Below, piece after piece: positions 24,126 to 36,840 of a stretch of DNA of 64,000 nucleotides; position 1 is the first letter of the stretch, and each line of letters starts with the position of its first letter. Both the position numbers and the translations under genes were made by a program. The stretch spans positions 12,960,556-13,024,555 of the forward strand of contig OX940868.1 of NCBI GenBank assembly GCA_954871525.1. Reading direction: 5' to 3'. Below the pieces are notes generated by a model. The model saw only the letters and a list, made by a program, of their open reading frames with translations. It was not told the origin of the DNA and made no database searches. This DNA comes from Parietaria judaica (taxonomy: Eukaryota; Streptophyta; Magnoliopsida; Rosales; Urticaceae).

Positions 24126-25093
24126 GCAGACATAGTTACTATAAAAATATTATATAGACATAATTGTCTCAATTTTTCGTAGACGAACAACTTATTTTTA
24201 AATCGTGAGGAATAAACACTCTTTTAACGAGATAAAGCAAAGATGGATATTGAACACACGAGTGTTTTATATGATCCGTCCTGTAAATGAGGTGTTTATT
24301 TCACCGGAGTTTTCACCACAACTTTCTGTAAAAGTGTTACCGAGAGCGAGTTTACATAAGATTACATAAGAGACATTCTTGAAAGTCTCAAACTGGACGA
24401 GAGACAATACAAGAGTGAGATTAAACAACTTCGACGTAAAAAGTAAAGATCCTAGAAGATGGATAGTTTGAGTCGCAGGTGCGGGGAAACATTGTCATAT
24501 GTAGATTGCTTCAATTGAAGGGTTGGTCGGGATCCTCATACAACCCAATCTAACACTATATTTTTTATCCTCGTTTAGGACATGATCAAATCCGAACTTC
24601 TTTCTCTATGGTCAAATATGAGCTCTCTATATAGTCGTAACTAGCGACGATGTCTCTTGATCCTTAGGGCAATCGATTTTTTTTTTTTTTTTAAATATCA
24701 AGAAAATTGTCTCATTTAGATCTTCTTAAATCACTTTTATAAAAGACAAAATGAATTTATTTTTAAAAAAATTATCTTTTCTTTTATACTTTTCCATGAA
24801 AAAGCAACCGAAAGTTCAGCTACTTTTCCCCAAGAATTTGTGAGTAAATTGTCAAAAATCGATAGACTTTTTTCAAGAATTTCGAAAACTTGTTTGACAG
24901 ATAAATTTTTCCTTTTAAAAAAATTCCCGGAATTCGAAATTTGAGTATTTTGAGTTAATTTTTGTTGTTATATTTAGTTTGAAATGATCGTCGATTCTTT
25001 CGGATATTTTATAAATTTTGAAAGATTCATAGATTTTAACCACCAATTATTTTTTGGTCAATCTCTTGCATCCCGATAACTGGAACCTCATAT
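24126..25093. other. Intergenic, no gene seen
   Basis: AT-rich sequence with a 17-T run near 24670. The stretch 24180-24550 has a more even composition and may be old transposon sequence, but I see no ends or ORF. Confidence 0.4.
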
Positions 25094-25098
25094 TATTA

Positions 25099-25793
25099 TG
25101 TTGAGTTTTTCGAGGATTATTCTCAATCCTGAGGCAGAAGTCTCGAGATATCCTCGAACGATAAATATAGTTTAAACACGAAAATCAAAATCATTCAGTT
25201 TCGATATGTTATTAGACTTTTCGTACTTTTGTAGGCTGGTAATTATTCTGGGAGATTCTCCTCGAGTTGCGCGCTTCTTGAGCAACATTTCGGCTCGGGT
25301 CCACAAATGTTGAGCCTTTATATTGTCCACAACGTCGTTGCGAGAACTCTATAGTGTGCAGATCAAAAATCACCTCGTGAGACTGCTAGGTCTTTCTCGG
25401 TGATTAGATGATGACGTGATCTCGACACTAGGGAGGAGAGGAACTCGCGAGCTTGGGGAAGGGGGCAGGTCAATTTTTCTCTCTCTAATCAGGGTTTGGG
25501 ATGTTAATTATGAATCCTAAACTGTGTATTTATAAACCACAATATAGAATGACCTAATGGGCTTTGACTCATTTAAATGAGAGTCAAGTCTATTAAGTCA
25601 TTGTTAATAATTAATCTAATTAATTATTAATCTTACATAATTACTTTATCAGGCCCGAGTGGACCCAATATGAGGTCCTCTCAATTCTTCTTGGGTGGAC
25701 ACAATATATTTACGACAGACCTTAACGGATTTAAGGACCTCGAAAGCCCAATAGGCTCATGGGCCCAATTCCCGATTAACGCGTTCCCGTACA
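25099..25793 (-). mobile_element. Solo LTR, 695 bp, upstream of DEX1
   Basis: The plus strand begins TGTTGAGTTTTTCGAGG and ends GTTCCCGTACA. The identical 5-bp flanks TATTA (25094-25098 and 25794-25798) are a perfect target duplication, so this is a solo LTR left by recombination. A TATA-like box on the minus strand (GGTTTATAAATACACAG, about 25529-25545) suggests minus orientation. It resembles Copia-type LTRs in size and composition, but the superfamily is not provable without internal sequence. It contains a 26-nt exact match to the DEX1 start region. Confidence 0.8.
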
Positions 25794-25795
25794 TA

Positions 25796-25803
25796 TTATA
25801 AAA
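25796..25803 (+). promoter_or_regulatory. Candidate TATA box of DEX1
   Basis: TATTATAAAAATG at the outer edge of the solo LTR gives a TATAAAAA-type box about 285 bp upstream of the DEX1 start codon. It overlaps the right target-site duplication. The assignment rests on position only. Confidence 0.3.
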
Positions 25804-26086
25804 ATGAAGGGGACTATTTTTGAAACAAACTATTTACAAATCTTAATTCGAGAGAAAAGAAAAATACAAAATGGATACGAACGACAGCATCTATTTTGCG
25901 ATGCGAGCGAGGGAATGAAACGCGATGTCGTATTATTTCGTATGCCTTCGTTCAGAGTTCAGACACAGATTCATATCTCAATAACAATGGCGACTCTCAC
26001 TCCCTGAGAGACTTGCAAGAGCCCTCCATTCCTCGACTTCCGAATCCGCCATTTCTCCAGGGCTTTGACCTTCGAGAGAAGACCAT

Positions 26087-29000
26087 ATGAGGTCCTCTCA
26101 ATTCTTCTTGATTGTCCTTTGCGTCGGTCTGACTCTCTGCCATGGCGAGGAATCGAAGAGCAACAAGTTCCGCGAGCGAGAGGCCAGCGATGATGCCCTC
26201 GGCTATCCCAACATGTAGGTTTCTCTTCGATTTGTTGTTTCTCAATTTTTTCCGATTTGATGATTTACTCTTCGTGTTCGATCAGCGATGAAGATGCGTT
26301 GTTGAATTCGAAGTGCCCCAAGAAATTGGAGCTCAGATGGCAAACCGAAGTTAGCTCCAGTATTTATGCCACGCCATTGATCGCTGACATCAACAGGTGC
26401 GAACTTCATTCGGTCTTATGCGATTGATCTGCATTACTCTGATCGGAACTAGTCATGGTTTTCTAGCGAGTATAGTTGATCGCGATTGAAGATCGAATCG
26501 CAATAGGAATTGAGCTTTTTCTATTTCGGTTTCTTGGTTCTCAGTGACGGGAAGCTCGAAATTGTGGTGCCTTCTTTTGTTCACTATCTGGAAGTTTTAG
26601 ATGGCTCCGACGGGGATAAGACACCGGGTACATAACTACATATGATTCGTTTATGTTTCCGACATGTTAGTCACTGATGAGAAACATATATGAACTCCTC
26701 AATTTTTCAGGTTGGCCAGCTTTCCACCAGTCAACTGTCCATGCTAGTCCTCTCCTGTATGACATTGACAAGGATGGCTCAAGGGAAATAGCTTTGGCAA
26801 CCTACAATGGTGAAGTGCTTTTCTTTAGGTACTCATATGCTTGAGCTTTGCTCACTATAGTATCGTGTTTGTTTCCATGTTGTAAGTGCCAACTCATGAA
26901 GCTCTTCGTATAAATTGTCTAGGGTCTCGGGTTACATGATGGTAGATAAACTCGTGGTGCCACGTAGGAAAGTAAAAAAGAACTGGTATGTGGGTCTGGA
27001 TCCAGATCCGGTGGATCGTTCCCATCCTGATGTTGACGATGATCAACTTACCGTAGAGGCCGAGAAGGGAAAACCAGCGACTCGTAAGTTTCTGTCCTGT
27101 TGACTATTAAAACATTATATTCTGCTGCATCTGCTTTTAGTTATTTCCTTTGTCATTGTCAAGTCTAATATTGTTTTTCAAAAGAAGAACGAACCTTTGC
27201 AAAGTCTTTCTCTCAACTACTGCAAAGCATTTCTGAGAGCAGTGAAGAGAAACTGAGATCATAATCACCTCTATAGAAAGAGAGAAAATGAGAGACAAGA
27301 CGAGAAAAGCCTTTATATTTTGAATAGGTTCGAGTACAAACTATACAAGACTAGACTAACAGTGTAATCCTTATAATAATCCATTATTATCAGCAACAAA
27401 TAAACCAACCCAAGAATTATTCCCTAATGAGTTGGATTTCGTTTCTTTTCTTTTCTTCATGATTGACAACCAAACTGAATCAAATCTCCAACAGTTTCTG
27501 TGAGCCAGATTGTTTTTGTCTTGCGATTTATGGATAAATTTGCAGGTGGAAATGGAAACAATTCAAGCAGTCAAGCTACTATTTCATCGGAGAATGTTAT
27601 AAAGGCAAATGAAAGTCAGATAGAAACAGACATTAAGCTTCCAGGTAGTATGAACAATTCTGCCTCGAACACAAGCCAGATAGAACCGGACATTAAGCTT
27701 CCCGGTAGTGCAAACAATTCTACCTTGAACACAAGTTCAGTACCAACTGGTACTGAGGGAACCAACACTGGAAGGCGGCTTTTGGAAGATAACAGTTCAG
27801 AAGGATCCAAAAATGGAACTAATCAGGATATACATGCTGCGACTGTAGAAAATAATGGAGATCTGGAAACTGAAGTCGATTCATCGTTTGATCTGTTACG
27901 TGATAATGATGAGCTTGGCGACGAGTATAATTATGATTACGATGATTATGCTGATGAATCAATGTGGGGAGATGAGGAATGGAAGGAAGGTCAACATGAG
28001 AAATTGGAGGACTATGTGAACATTGACTCTCATATCTTGTGTACTCCAGTGAGTCATACCTCTATGCTCTTTAAGTTCAGATGTTTTCCCGTCTCACACT
28101 TTTATGAATTGTTGATAGAATTTAATTTGCATTTAATCAGGTGATAGCAGATATTGATAAAGATGGAGTTCAAGAAATGGTTATTGCTGTTTCTTACTTC
28201 TTCGATCACGAGTAAGTTGCATATCAAGTTTACTTTTTCTTATCTGTTCCTTAGACAATCTGGTCAAGTTATATTACTCCCTTACCCCAAAAGGCTAGGC
28301 TTTCATGCTAACTTTCCCTCTCCTACCACTTTATAATGCTTTTGTAATTTCTCTATTGCAATGGTGTGCGTTATGTGTCTGACACTGTCTTTAATTTTAT
28401 ATAGCGTAGTCTAGATTCATGCTATGTTTGTGCTGCAAATAGCTGATCCTAAGGTTTGAGATATCCACAAATGATTAAATTACTTTTCATTTCAGAGTTC
28501 TTATTTAATTTGGGTTGTGCTAGTAGAAAAGGGTAAATTGGACAAATGATACAAATAAATTGGACAAAGGAGAATAGTGACAGGCCTGTAATTACTATTC
28601 GCTGAAAGAAGGGCAAGATGGTCTTTCATTCTTGCAAGTGTAGTCCGTTTATGCCTTTTTCTTGTTTTTGTTACTAAGGGTGTTTTGGTCATTTATGTCA
28701 TCAAGCGTATTTGGGTCATTTGGGTCATCAGGTGACCATCAAGCCAGCCGTTTTATGCTTTGTTTTGCTCTGTCTTGCTTGGCATCGTTTGGAGAGCGAT
28801 CGATACATAAAATCTTCTTTTCTTATCGTTTGCTTTGCTAGATTGCATATTTGTTTTTTGCTTCTTTGCATTGTACTAAGAAAAAATTGGTCAATCACTT
28901 TGGTGAATTTTCATTGGTGGAATTTTGTTATAAAAACGGTGCTCGGTTTCTATCAGATAGATAAATGCAATCTAGCTCGTATAGTCACAGATTTTTAATT

Positions 29001-32000
29001 AACCTAATCAATAAGATTACCAACAATTACTCCCTCACATCTTTCTTTCTTATCTTTTCCTCTCTGCTCCTGTTCATCCTTTCACATATTATCGCTGATC
29101 GACTGCTAAATTTCTTGTAATTGATGCTGATTGTTAATCAGTGTTAAAACTAGGAAGTTCCATATCTAATTATTTTTTCCTAATACACCAACACAATAAC
29201 AGTTCCTAACTAATTTTACAAAAAAAATTCATGAATAATTAAAGAAATATAAATATACTGTATTCTGATTTCCAACAGCTCATTCATTGATTTACAAATG
29301 TGGTAGAACCTTCCATTTCTGGATCTTCCCTGCTGTGCTTTTAAGGGTATAATATGATTTTAAAGCGAGGTAACTATGTAGTTTGGATAAATTTTTGGAT
29401 GCCATTGATCAATAAATGATTAAATCTTGAACTCACATGCTGCCAATGAAAGAATAATTGTACTGATTAAGTAGTTACTAGACGTAAGGGAACAAACTAA
29501 TTAACTACAGTTACAATGACAAATTAAATATAACTGCTATTTAAATTAAAGTTCCGAACTTTCTGCACTTTATAATTTATATTATTCTCTAAGTTTGTGT
29601 GACTGAAACTAATCAGCGATCTTGTTTTCAATACAGGTATTATGCAAACTCAGAAAATATGAAAGAGTTGGGGGATATTGACATTGGAAAATATGTAGCA
29701 AGTTCAATTGTTGTATTTGATCTTGATACAAAGCAAGTGAAGTGGACAGCTGATCTTGATCAGAGTACAGACAGCGGAAACTTTCGTGCTTACATATACT
29801 CGTCGCCGACTGTTGTTGATCTCGACGGTGATGGATTCATGGATATTCTTGTTGGTACTTCATATGGCTTGTTCTATGTCTTGGATCATCATGGTAATCC
29901 CTTAAAACATCTTTTGTTTTATTCAATCTAGAGCGAAGAGTTGTGGTTGTACTATTGTTTATCAGTTGTATATAGCTATATATTCTAAGCACTATAAAAG
30001 GAAAATCAAAGAATTATGATTGCATGGTCAACACTTCTGTTTCTATTGTTTATTTGCTCTGCCAAGTCAGTAATTTAACATTAGCTGTGTACTGTTATAA
30101 ATTAGAAGCACGTTAAAAGACTATTGAAGTATTATGATGGCATGATTTTCTTGTGGGCCTAGAACAATGGAAGATTTTGTATTTCTTCATTCTTTCATTA
30201 CTCGGTGTAATATATAGTCATTACAGAATAATAAAATAGTTATACTGGGTGTAATATATACTGATCAGAATAATGAAATAGTAATATGGATCGCTGATTT
30301 AGAGATGATACTAATCCTTGGAGGAACTTCTAATTCTATTTCCTAAGATAAACAAAGAGAATGATCTAATCTATTTACATTCTAGTATTCTAATTAAAGC
30401 CCAGATCAATTCGGATTTCCAACATAACGTTTTTCACACAGAGCAAACTTAAAACTTATGTGTTCCTTTGATCTAGGTGCTAATATGTTTCATGAATTCA
30501 GGCAATACCAGGAGTAAGTTTCCTCTGCAAATGGCTGAAATTCAAGGAGGTGTCGTTGCAGCTGATATCAATGATGATGGGAAAATTGAGTTAGTGACTG
30601 TCGACACACACGGAAACGTTGCTGCATGGACTGTGCATGGAGAAGAGATTTGGGAAAGGCATGTCAAGAGTTTGATCCCACAGGTGAAATTTTAATGGCA
30701 AGCTTTTTTGCGACTTTTTATCTTACTAGTTTAAAAAGGCGTGTTTAAGGGTTTGAGGCATTTTATTTTTGTGAGGTGATATGTAAGCAAGCGTAACCCT
30801 CAAATATAAACCCTATAGTTCCATAAAACTCTAAATCTTTCATCAAACTCAAACTTCCAAGTTCCAATCAAACTCAAAATTTAAACAAATAAAAAATCTG
30901 ATACTCATTTCCTCAAACTCAAATATCAACTCCAATACATGGAATGGAAAATAAACATATGGATTAAATAAAGTGTTGCAATTGACATTGTCACCATTAT
31001 TTTGTACATTGAACAAATTCGTAGGTCTCATCTCACAAAAACTAATGTGTGCGTGGAACACATTAAGCCGTAGGTTTTTTTTTTTTAATGCAGAAATTGA
31101 CTTTGGAAAGAACGGGCTACCACCCGATTATAGGCTGATTTTTTTTTATTTTTTTTATTTTTTTATGTTCTTTCCTTCTCATTAATAAATTGTCCTCTGT
31201 TCGTATCTTATTTTGTGATAAGAGTTTGATTCCTTCTCAAAATGAAAATAACATGTTTGAATAACTAAAGACTATTATCTGTCTACGAATATAAACAAAG
31301 TATATTCTGAAAGGATGTATCTTTCACAGGCTCCAACAATTGGTGATGTTGATGGAGATGGTCGTACTGATATCGTGATTCCAACAATATCCGGAAATAT
31401 CTATGTTCTAAATGGAAAGGATGGATCGGATGTTCGGCCTTATCCATACCGAACTCATGGGAGAGTGATGAATCAAGTTCTTCTTGTTGACCTTAGCAAA
31501 CGTGGTGAGAAATCAAAGGGACTCACTCTCGTCACTACATCATTTGATGGCTACTTGTATTTAATTGATGGACCGACTTCATGTGCTGATGTAGTTGATA
31601 TTGGCGAAACTTCGTAAGTCAACCATTAGTCCCTGTATTCTTGAATCTTGAAATTTGTTATTTAAGCTTTTCCAAAGTTGACCCATGCGATGACCTTTGT
31701 ACTGGCAGATATAGCATGGTCTTGGCTGACAATGTTGATGGTGGAGATGATCTCGATCTAATTGTCACAACCATGAACGGAAACGTCTTTTGTTTCTCCA
31801 CTCCTGTTCCTCATCATCCTCTTAAGGTGCAATATTGATTGCCTTGTGATACTCTTTTCCTGTATTCTCTATGATAACATGACTTTGTAATTGTTTATCA
31901 GGCATGGAGATCAGCTAATCAAGGAAGAAATGTTGCTTCAAATAGGCAGAACCGCGAAGGTATATACGTTACACATTCATCAAGAGCTTACCGCGATGAG

Positions 32001-33171
32001 GAAGGGAAGAGCTTTTGGGTGGACATTGAGATAGTAGATAGCTATAGATACCCGACCGGGACACAAGGACCGTATAATGTCACTGTAAGTTGAACTCTCT
32101 CTCTTCTAAACTACATTTACAAGATTTTATTGATTTAGCTACGTGGTACGTTTGCAAACAGTCCCTTGAATGAAAAATTTGCATGCATGATTCTGTAAAA
32201 ACTTGCATGCATCTTGCTATTTTATTCTGTAAAAAATCATGATTTGAATTAATGAGGGGCAATCTTTAAAATGATTTATGGTTGCTATCATATAAATTAT
32301 AATAGCTTTTTAAATAACAATTAGTAATAAATTATTTTAACAATGTAATAGTATTACATTTAGTTATTAGTAATTAAATTATAACTTTCTATTGATTTAA
32401 TAGGTAATTTGGGGCTTTTTGTGTTATTTTAATTAAGTAATTGGGGGCTTTTTTGTAGTTTGTAATTAGTAGGGATTAGGGTTTTATACAGTAGGCGTCG
32501 ATCTCAAGGGGAGACGATATTTGAGTTTTGACATATTGTCTCTTACGTCTTTTGGAAGAGATTGAGTTGTGTTCCCGAAGGAACAGATATTAAATTTGTA
32601 ATTCGGTTTCTTTAGTTAATAAAATTATGGAGAGTTCATCACTTCCGGTGTATTCATAAAACAACGACCGTAAAACATTCACAAAATGAAGACCGTAAAA
32701 TATTTTTTGAAAATGTCGATTTTACCATCTTTAATTTAAATTCGTTCGTTCTTTACGTAATTAAACAAAAAGTGTGAAACATACGAGTGTTATGTATTTG
32801 TTGAAGTAACTCAATCTGATGAGGTCATTTTCATTGGTTGTGAAACTATGTAGACCACGTTGTTGGTTCCCGGCAACTATCAAGGAGAGAGAAGGATAAA
32901 ACAAAACCAGATGATAAATGAGCCCGGAAAACACCGAATAAAGCTTCCGACAGTGGGAGTTCGGACGACAGGGATGGTTTTGGTAGAGATGGTTGACAAA
33001 AATGGCCTGTATTTTTCGGACGACTTCTCCCTCACATTCCACATGTATTACTACAAACTGCTCAAGTGGCTGCTTGTTCTTCCGATGCTCGCCATGTTCG
33101 GCGTGCTTGTCATTCTTCGCCCGCAGGAAGCCATGCCTTTACCCTCGTTTTCTCGCAACACTGACTTGTAA
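26087..33171 (+). CDS. DEX1: DEFECTIVE IN EXINE FORMATION 1 (DEX1), FG-GAP/integrin-alpha-like protein
   Basis: DEX1 is a membrane-anchored, calcium-binding-type repeat protein needed for primexine and exine patterning of pollen in Arabidopsis. The coding exons are 26087-26213, 26286-26396, 26545-26627, 26711-26828, 26923-27083, 27546-28048, 28141-28212, 29637-29893, 30502-30683, 31330-31613, 31709-31826, 31902-32084 and 32854-33171. They join in frame to about 838 residues. A signal peptide ([20 protein letters not shown]) comes first. FG-GAP-like calcium loops follow, including [64 protein letters not shown] and [13 protein letters not shown]. Exon 6 encodes an acidic Asn/Ser-rich spacer with a short tandem repeat. 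A single membrane span ([20 protein letters not shown]) lies near the C-terminus, which ends SRNTDL. Confidence 0.95.
27614..27733 (+). repeat. Two tandem 60-bp coding repeats in DEX1 exon 6
   Basis: Each unit encodes 20 residues of the form SQIExDIKLPGSxNNSxxNT. The two differ at a few positions. They lie in the low-complexity spacer between the first and later FG-GAP repeats. Confidence 0.8.
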
Positions 33172-34766
33172 TGTAGTCTTCTTTGATCGGTAAAAGTTCA
33201 TAGAGTTTTGTTAATGCCAATGGCAGAATCTCGGTGATAGAAAATCTAAAATTAAGGTAGCCAAAGTCTGCAAGGTAATTTATAGGCTTCAGCGAAATTA
33301 AAGTTCGTTGCGTGTGATAAAGTTCGGTCAAAGGCGATTGCAGAGATCTCCAAATCTTCATTATCATAACACGAAAGGCGAAAAATACAATAAAATAGAA
33401 ATTGGTGTCATTTGAAGGAATTGCGGTGTAAATTAATATTCGATAAGTTTAAAATGTACAGTAAATAATATTTTTGACCGCAGGACTCGAACTAAAGTTA
33501 TTAACTTAATAGTAATACTCGATGAATAATAATCTTGATAGTATTATAATTTTTCTGGCTCTAACAATATTAACTTCTAGAGAGAGGTTTTATCGTAAAA
33601 GTTTATTTTACCGGTGATTAGTGTTGACGATTTCTCACCTTTTCATAAGAGTTGTTGGAAGTTTGGAAATTGGAACTATTCTTGGGCATTTTTCCTGATC
33701 TACCCTTTAGCTTTAAGCCTTTGGGCGCAAAGTTTTATAGGGATTTCCTTTTTAGTGGGCTGATAATCCGATAATACTTCGGCTTATGTTATAGCACTTG
33801 GTTTGTCAATTCAAGACAGTGAATTTACCATTTAAAAAAAAAAAGACAGTGAATTTAATTAATTTTAAGTTTGTACATGTCGTCTCTTATACTCTTATTA
33901 ATTTAGACAAATGTAACATCTATAGTCAGTTCTAAAGTAATCTCGATGATAAACGGGTTAATAGTTTTATCCATTTTACTTTGCTCCTTGGTTTACTTGG
34001 CATCTTACAACTTAGTATTTAACACATGACTCGCTTAAAATAATTCATTAAATTACAGAACAATGTCAAATAAACTAAGTTATGTGGCTATCATGGAATA
34101 GTAAAAAAACAAAAAAAATTCCAATTTAATAAAGTATTTGAGATATAGAAGCCCCACAATATTTTAGAAAAATAATAGAACTGGTCGACATTCTCAAATA
34201 AATAACTTGTTGGCAATAAATTAATATTATTCGTCACTTTTTATTAAAAATTTAAACAGTAAAACCCCAATGCACCGAATAAAAATTGATTACCTATCAT
34301 TTGATAATGGGATTAGGTAGTATAAAACTATAAATAAACCGTATCACACAAATACATTCATCACTCACAATTACTTAAATGTAAAATAGGACAAAGCGAA
34401 ACTTTAGAATTTAGATAATGCGCACTCATTGGTAGATAGCATAGCATATCTATGATGCCACTTATTATAAGTAGTAATTTCAAAAAACTAAAATAGATAT
34501 TCATGAGATTAACGAGATTACGTATACACACTCAATCACGTCATCTATGTCTTCTTGGCTTATTCTACGAGAGACAATACTGAATGAATCTCCTGACAAT
34601 TTTCAGAATTATTAATCACAGAAAGAAAGAAAAAAAAACAATTAATTCCTAATCACGGCAAAAGTACTAAAATTTTGACCAATTGAGACAAAAGGGTCTT
34701 GGCTAAAAATAAATTGCAATAAAATTACACAAAGTGAACAAATGTTAGGTGACGTAATTTTTCATC
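33172..34766. other. DEX1 3' flank and intergenic region
   Basis: The first roughly 200 bp are probably 3' UTR. The rest is AT-rich without a supported gene. At about 34660-34700 a CACGGCAAAAGTACTAAAATTTTGACC segment recalls Mutator-like termini, but no partner end was found. Confidence 0.4.
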
Positions 34767-34929
34767 TGTTATGTGCATTTTTCGTAACATATAAAAATTG
34801 GGCCCATTTTGGCAAAAGTCAAAGTCCACTGAGAAAAGTCAAAGCTTGTCATGGTAAGTCAAGGCCCATCACCAACGCCAGAGGCCCGGGACCAAAGAAC
34901 TAAGATATTGGCGAGGCCCGGGGCCCCAA

Positions 34930-35112
34930 AAGGCGACGAGGCGACAAGCCGACAAGACGACGAGGCGACGAAGCCGACAAGGCGACGAGGCGATAAGCTG
35001 ACGAGGCGACGAGGCGACAAGCCGACAAGGTGACGAGGCGACGAGCCGACGAGCCAACAAGGCGACGAGGCGACAAGCCGACCACGCGCCAAGGCGACGA
35101 GGCGACGAAGCC
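34930..35112 (+). repeat. GC-rich tandem array of GGCGACGA/GGCGACAAGCCGAC units
   Basis: About 180 bp are made almost only of the octamer-like GGCGACGA and the longer GGCGACAAGCCGAC, in irregular order with single-base variants. It lies inside the U3-like part of the large LTR and produces meaningless long ORFs in several frames. Confidence 0.75.
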
Positions 35113-35665
35113 CCTCGCCGGAGCTTGGCGAGGGCATAACTTGCAATCAGCCTACACGACGAGAAGACCCGAGACTACGAAGATCCTCGGGAAATCCTCC
35201 GGATTTCCCCGAACACAATCTACGGACTCGCGGACAACCCGAAGACATCGAAGACGAATCGAGAAGCATCAGAGACCCTTTTTGCAGGCAAGGGGCCCCG
35301 ACAACCCCCCATGTTGCAGGGAGAAATTCGTAGGACCCCTGAAAGTGCAATATTCAGGGAAATGGGAGGCCGCCAGGAGTGCAATTCCCAGGGAATTCGC
35401 AGGCCCCTAAGTTGCAATTCCAGGAAGTTGTTTTCCTATATATAGGAGCCTTCCCCTCTCATTTTGACACTCACTCACAGCTTTCTCCAGAGTTTATCTC
35501 TCTAGCTTTCTCTCTCTAAAAACTCGTCTACTCTAAGGAGGAAAAGACTTGAGTTAAGAGCTGAGATCGATCTAGAAGCAGAGTATTAGGCCTGAGAAGA
35601 AAGGTTGTTCGACGGGTCAGCTAAGGCGTCCCTTGCTAGGTGGGAAACCATGCCACCACCTGTGA

Positions 35666-35815
35666 GGTCGACAGAGACGGAGCTTCCCTTTGTCGGGACA
35701 AGGCCTCTCGTCATACGAGGCCACCTACCCCGACAAGGTCGACAGAGACGGAGCTTCCCTTCATCGGGATAAGGCCCCTCGTCATACGAGGCCACCTACC
35801 CTGACATGGTCGACA
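35666..35815 (+). repeat. Two 71-bp tandem repeats in the large LTR
   Basis: Units begin GGTCGACAGAGACGG at 35666 and 35737, and a third start (GGTCGACAAAGG) is at 35808. Both full units contain GAGCTTCCCTT and CTCGTCATACGAGGCCACC. Confidence 0.75.
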
Positions 35816-36840
35816 AAGGAGCACACCTCGTCAGGTCAAGGCTCTCACTGTACTTCGCCAACACGAGGAAAGTTCGACAGTGAGCTTGCCAGCACCAACG
35901 AGGTCGACGAAGAGCACATCACGCCGGTAATACCCAACCATCGGGCCACGGGTCACCCCCGCACCGCCAATAACGGAACTTCCGACGAGTCAAACCACAT
36001 CGTCATTCACCCGCCGCTTATCACTAACCCCGAACTACGTGGGACCTAATTCTCTTAAACTGAGATACGTAGGCAGCCTGGCCCAACCATAAGCGACGGG
36101 GCACGGGCCCATTCTACCTTTGTTTGTAGGTCCTCCCTCTCCATAGGAGCTCGAAGGAAAAGCACGAAGAATCATCAAGACTAGCTCGGAGCTTCATCAA
36201 GACCGGAGTTTGCCATACGAGTACATCACCAAGACAAGGACTCCGCCCGGACGAGGAGCTTCGCCGTGAGCCAGACTTCGCCACCACAAGAGAAGTTCGC
36301 CGAAGATCGTCAACGACAGCCCGGAGACTTGCCGAAGACGACGGAATTGCCTCCAGCTTTGACGATCATCATTCAACCCGCGTTGACTCAGCATTCAATC
36401 ATCCTTGTGTTCAGCGGGTCAATCTCGGGACCCGAACCTTGGATCCGACTCTAAGTTAAAGCCATTTTTACGCATTAACACCATCTATTTTTTTCCGAGA
36501 GAAAATGCTAGTTGGATGAGCACATATATATGTACTTTAGGTGTGATTTATTAGCTATGCTAAAGGTTTGAGCAACATCCAACAAAAAAGTTGGACGAAA
36601 AAATAAGTCGTCTTAATACTTTTACATCTCCTTGTTCACTTTAAACCCTTTCTACCCCAATTGATCAACATTTAAGTACGTTTGTTGCGATTATCTTTTT
36701 GTAACTGCCCGCAAATTGCAAAAATTACGCACCTGTGCATAAGAGTAACTTGCCATGTTGTTGGCAAGCAGTTATAGCAATTTAGCTTAAGCTAATGTGT
36801 GTAAGTACTAAGTAGTCTATCAACAAATGTACTAGCTAGA

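Larger units (their letters stand above)
34767..36480 (+). mobile_element. Probable large solo LTR, about 1.7 kb
   Basis: The segment starts TGTTATGTGCA and ends CGCATTAACA. Flanks are TCATC (34762-34766) and CCATC (36481-36485), four of five identical. A TATA-like box (CCTATATATAGGAGCC, about 35432) followed by CT-rich leader sequence supports a plus-oriented promoter. Near 36036 the phrase GAACTACGTGGGACCTAATT...GATACGTAGGCAGCC is of a kind common in U5 of large plant gypsy LTRs. It holds two internal tandem arrays listed separately and has no internal coding domain. Confidence 0.6.

Noticed and set aside
34859..35146. Long overlapping Arg/Leu/Ser- or Asp/Arg-rich ORFs on both strands
   Set aside because: They are produced by the GGCGACGA-type tandem array; open frames occur in several phases and have repeat composition only.
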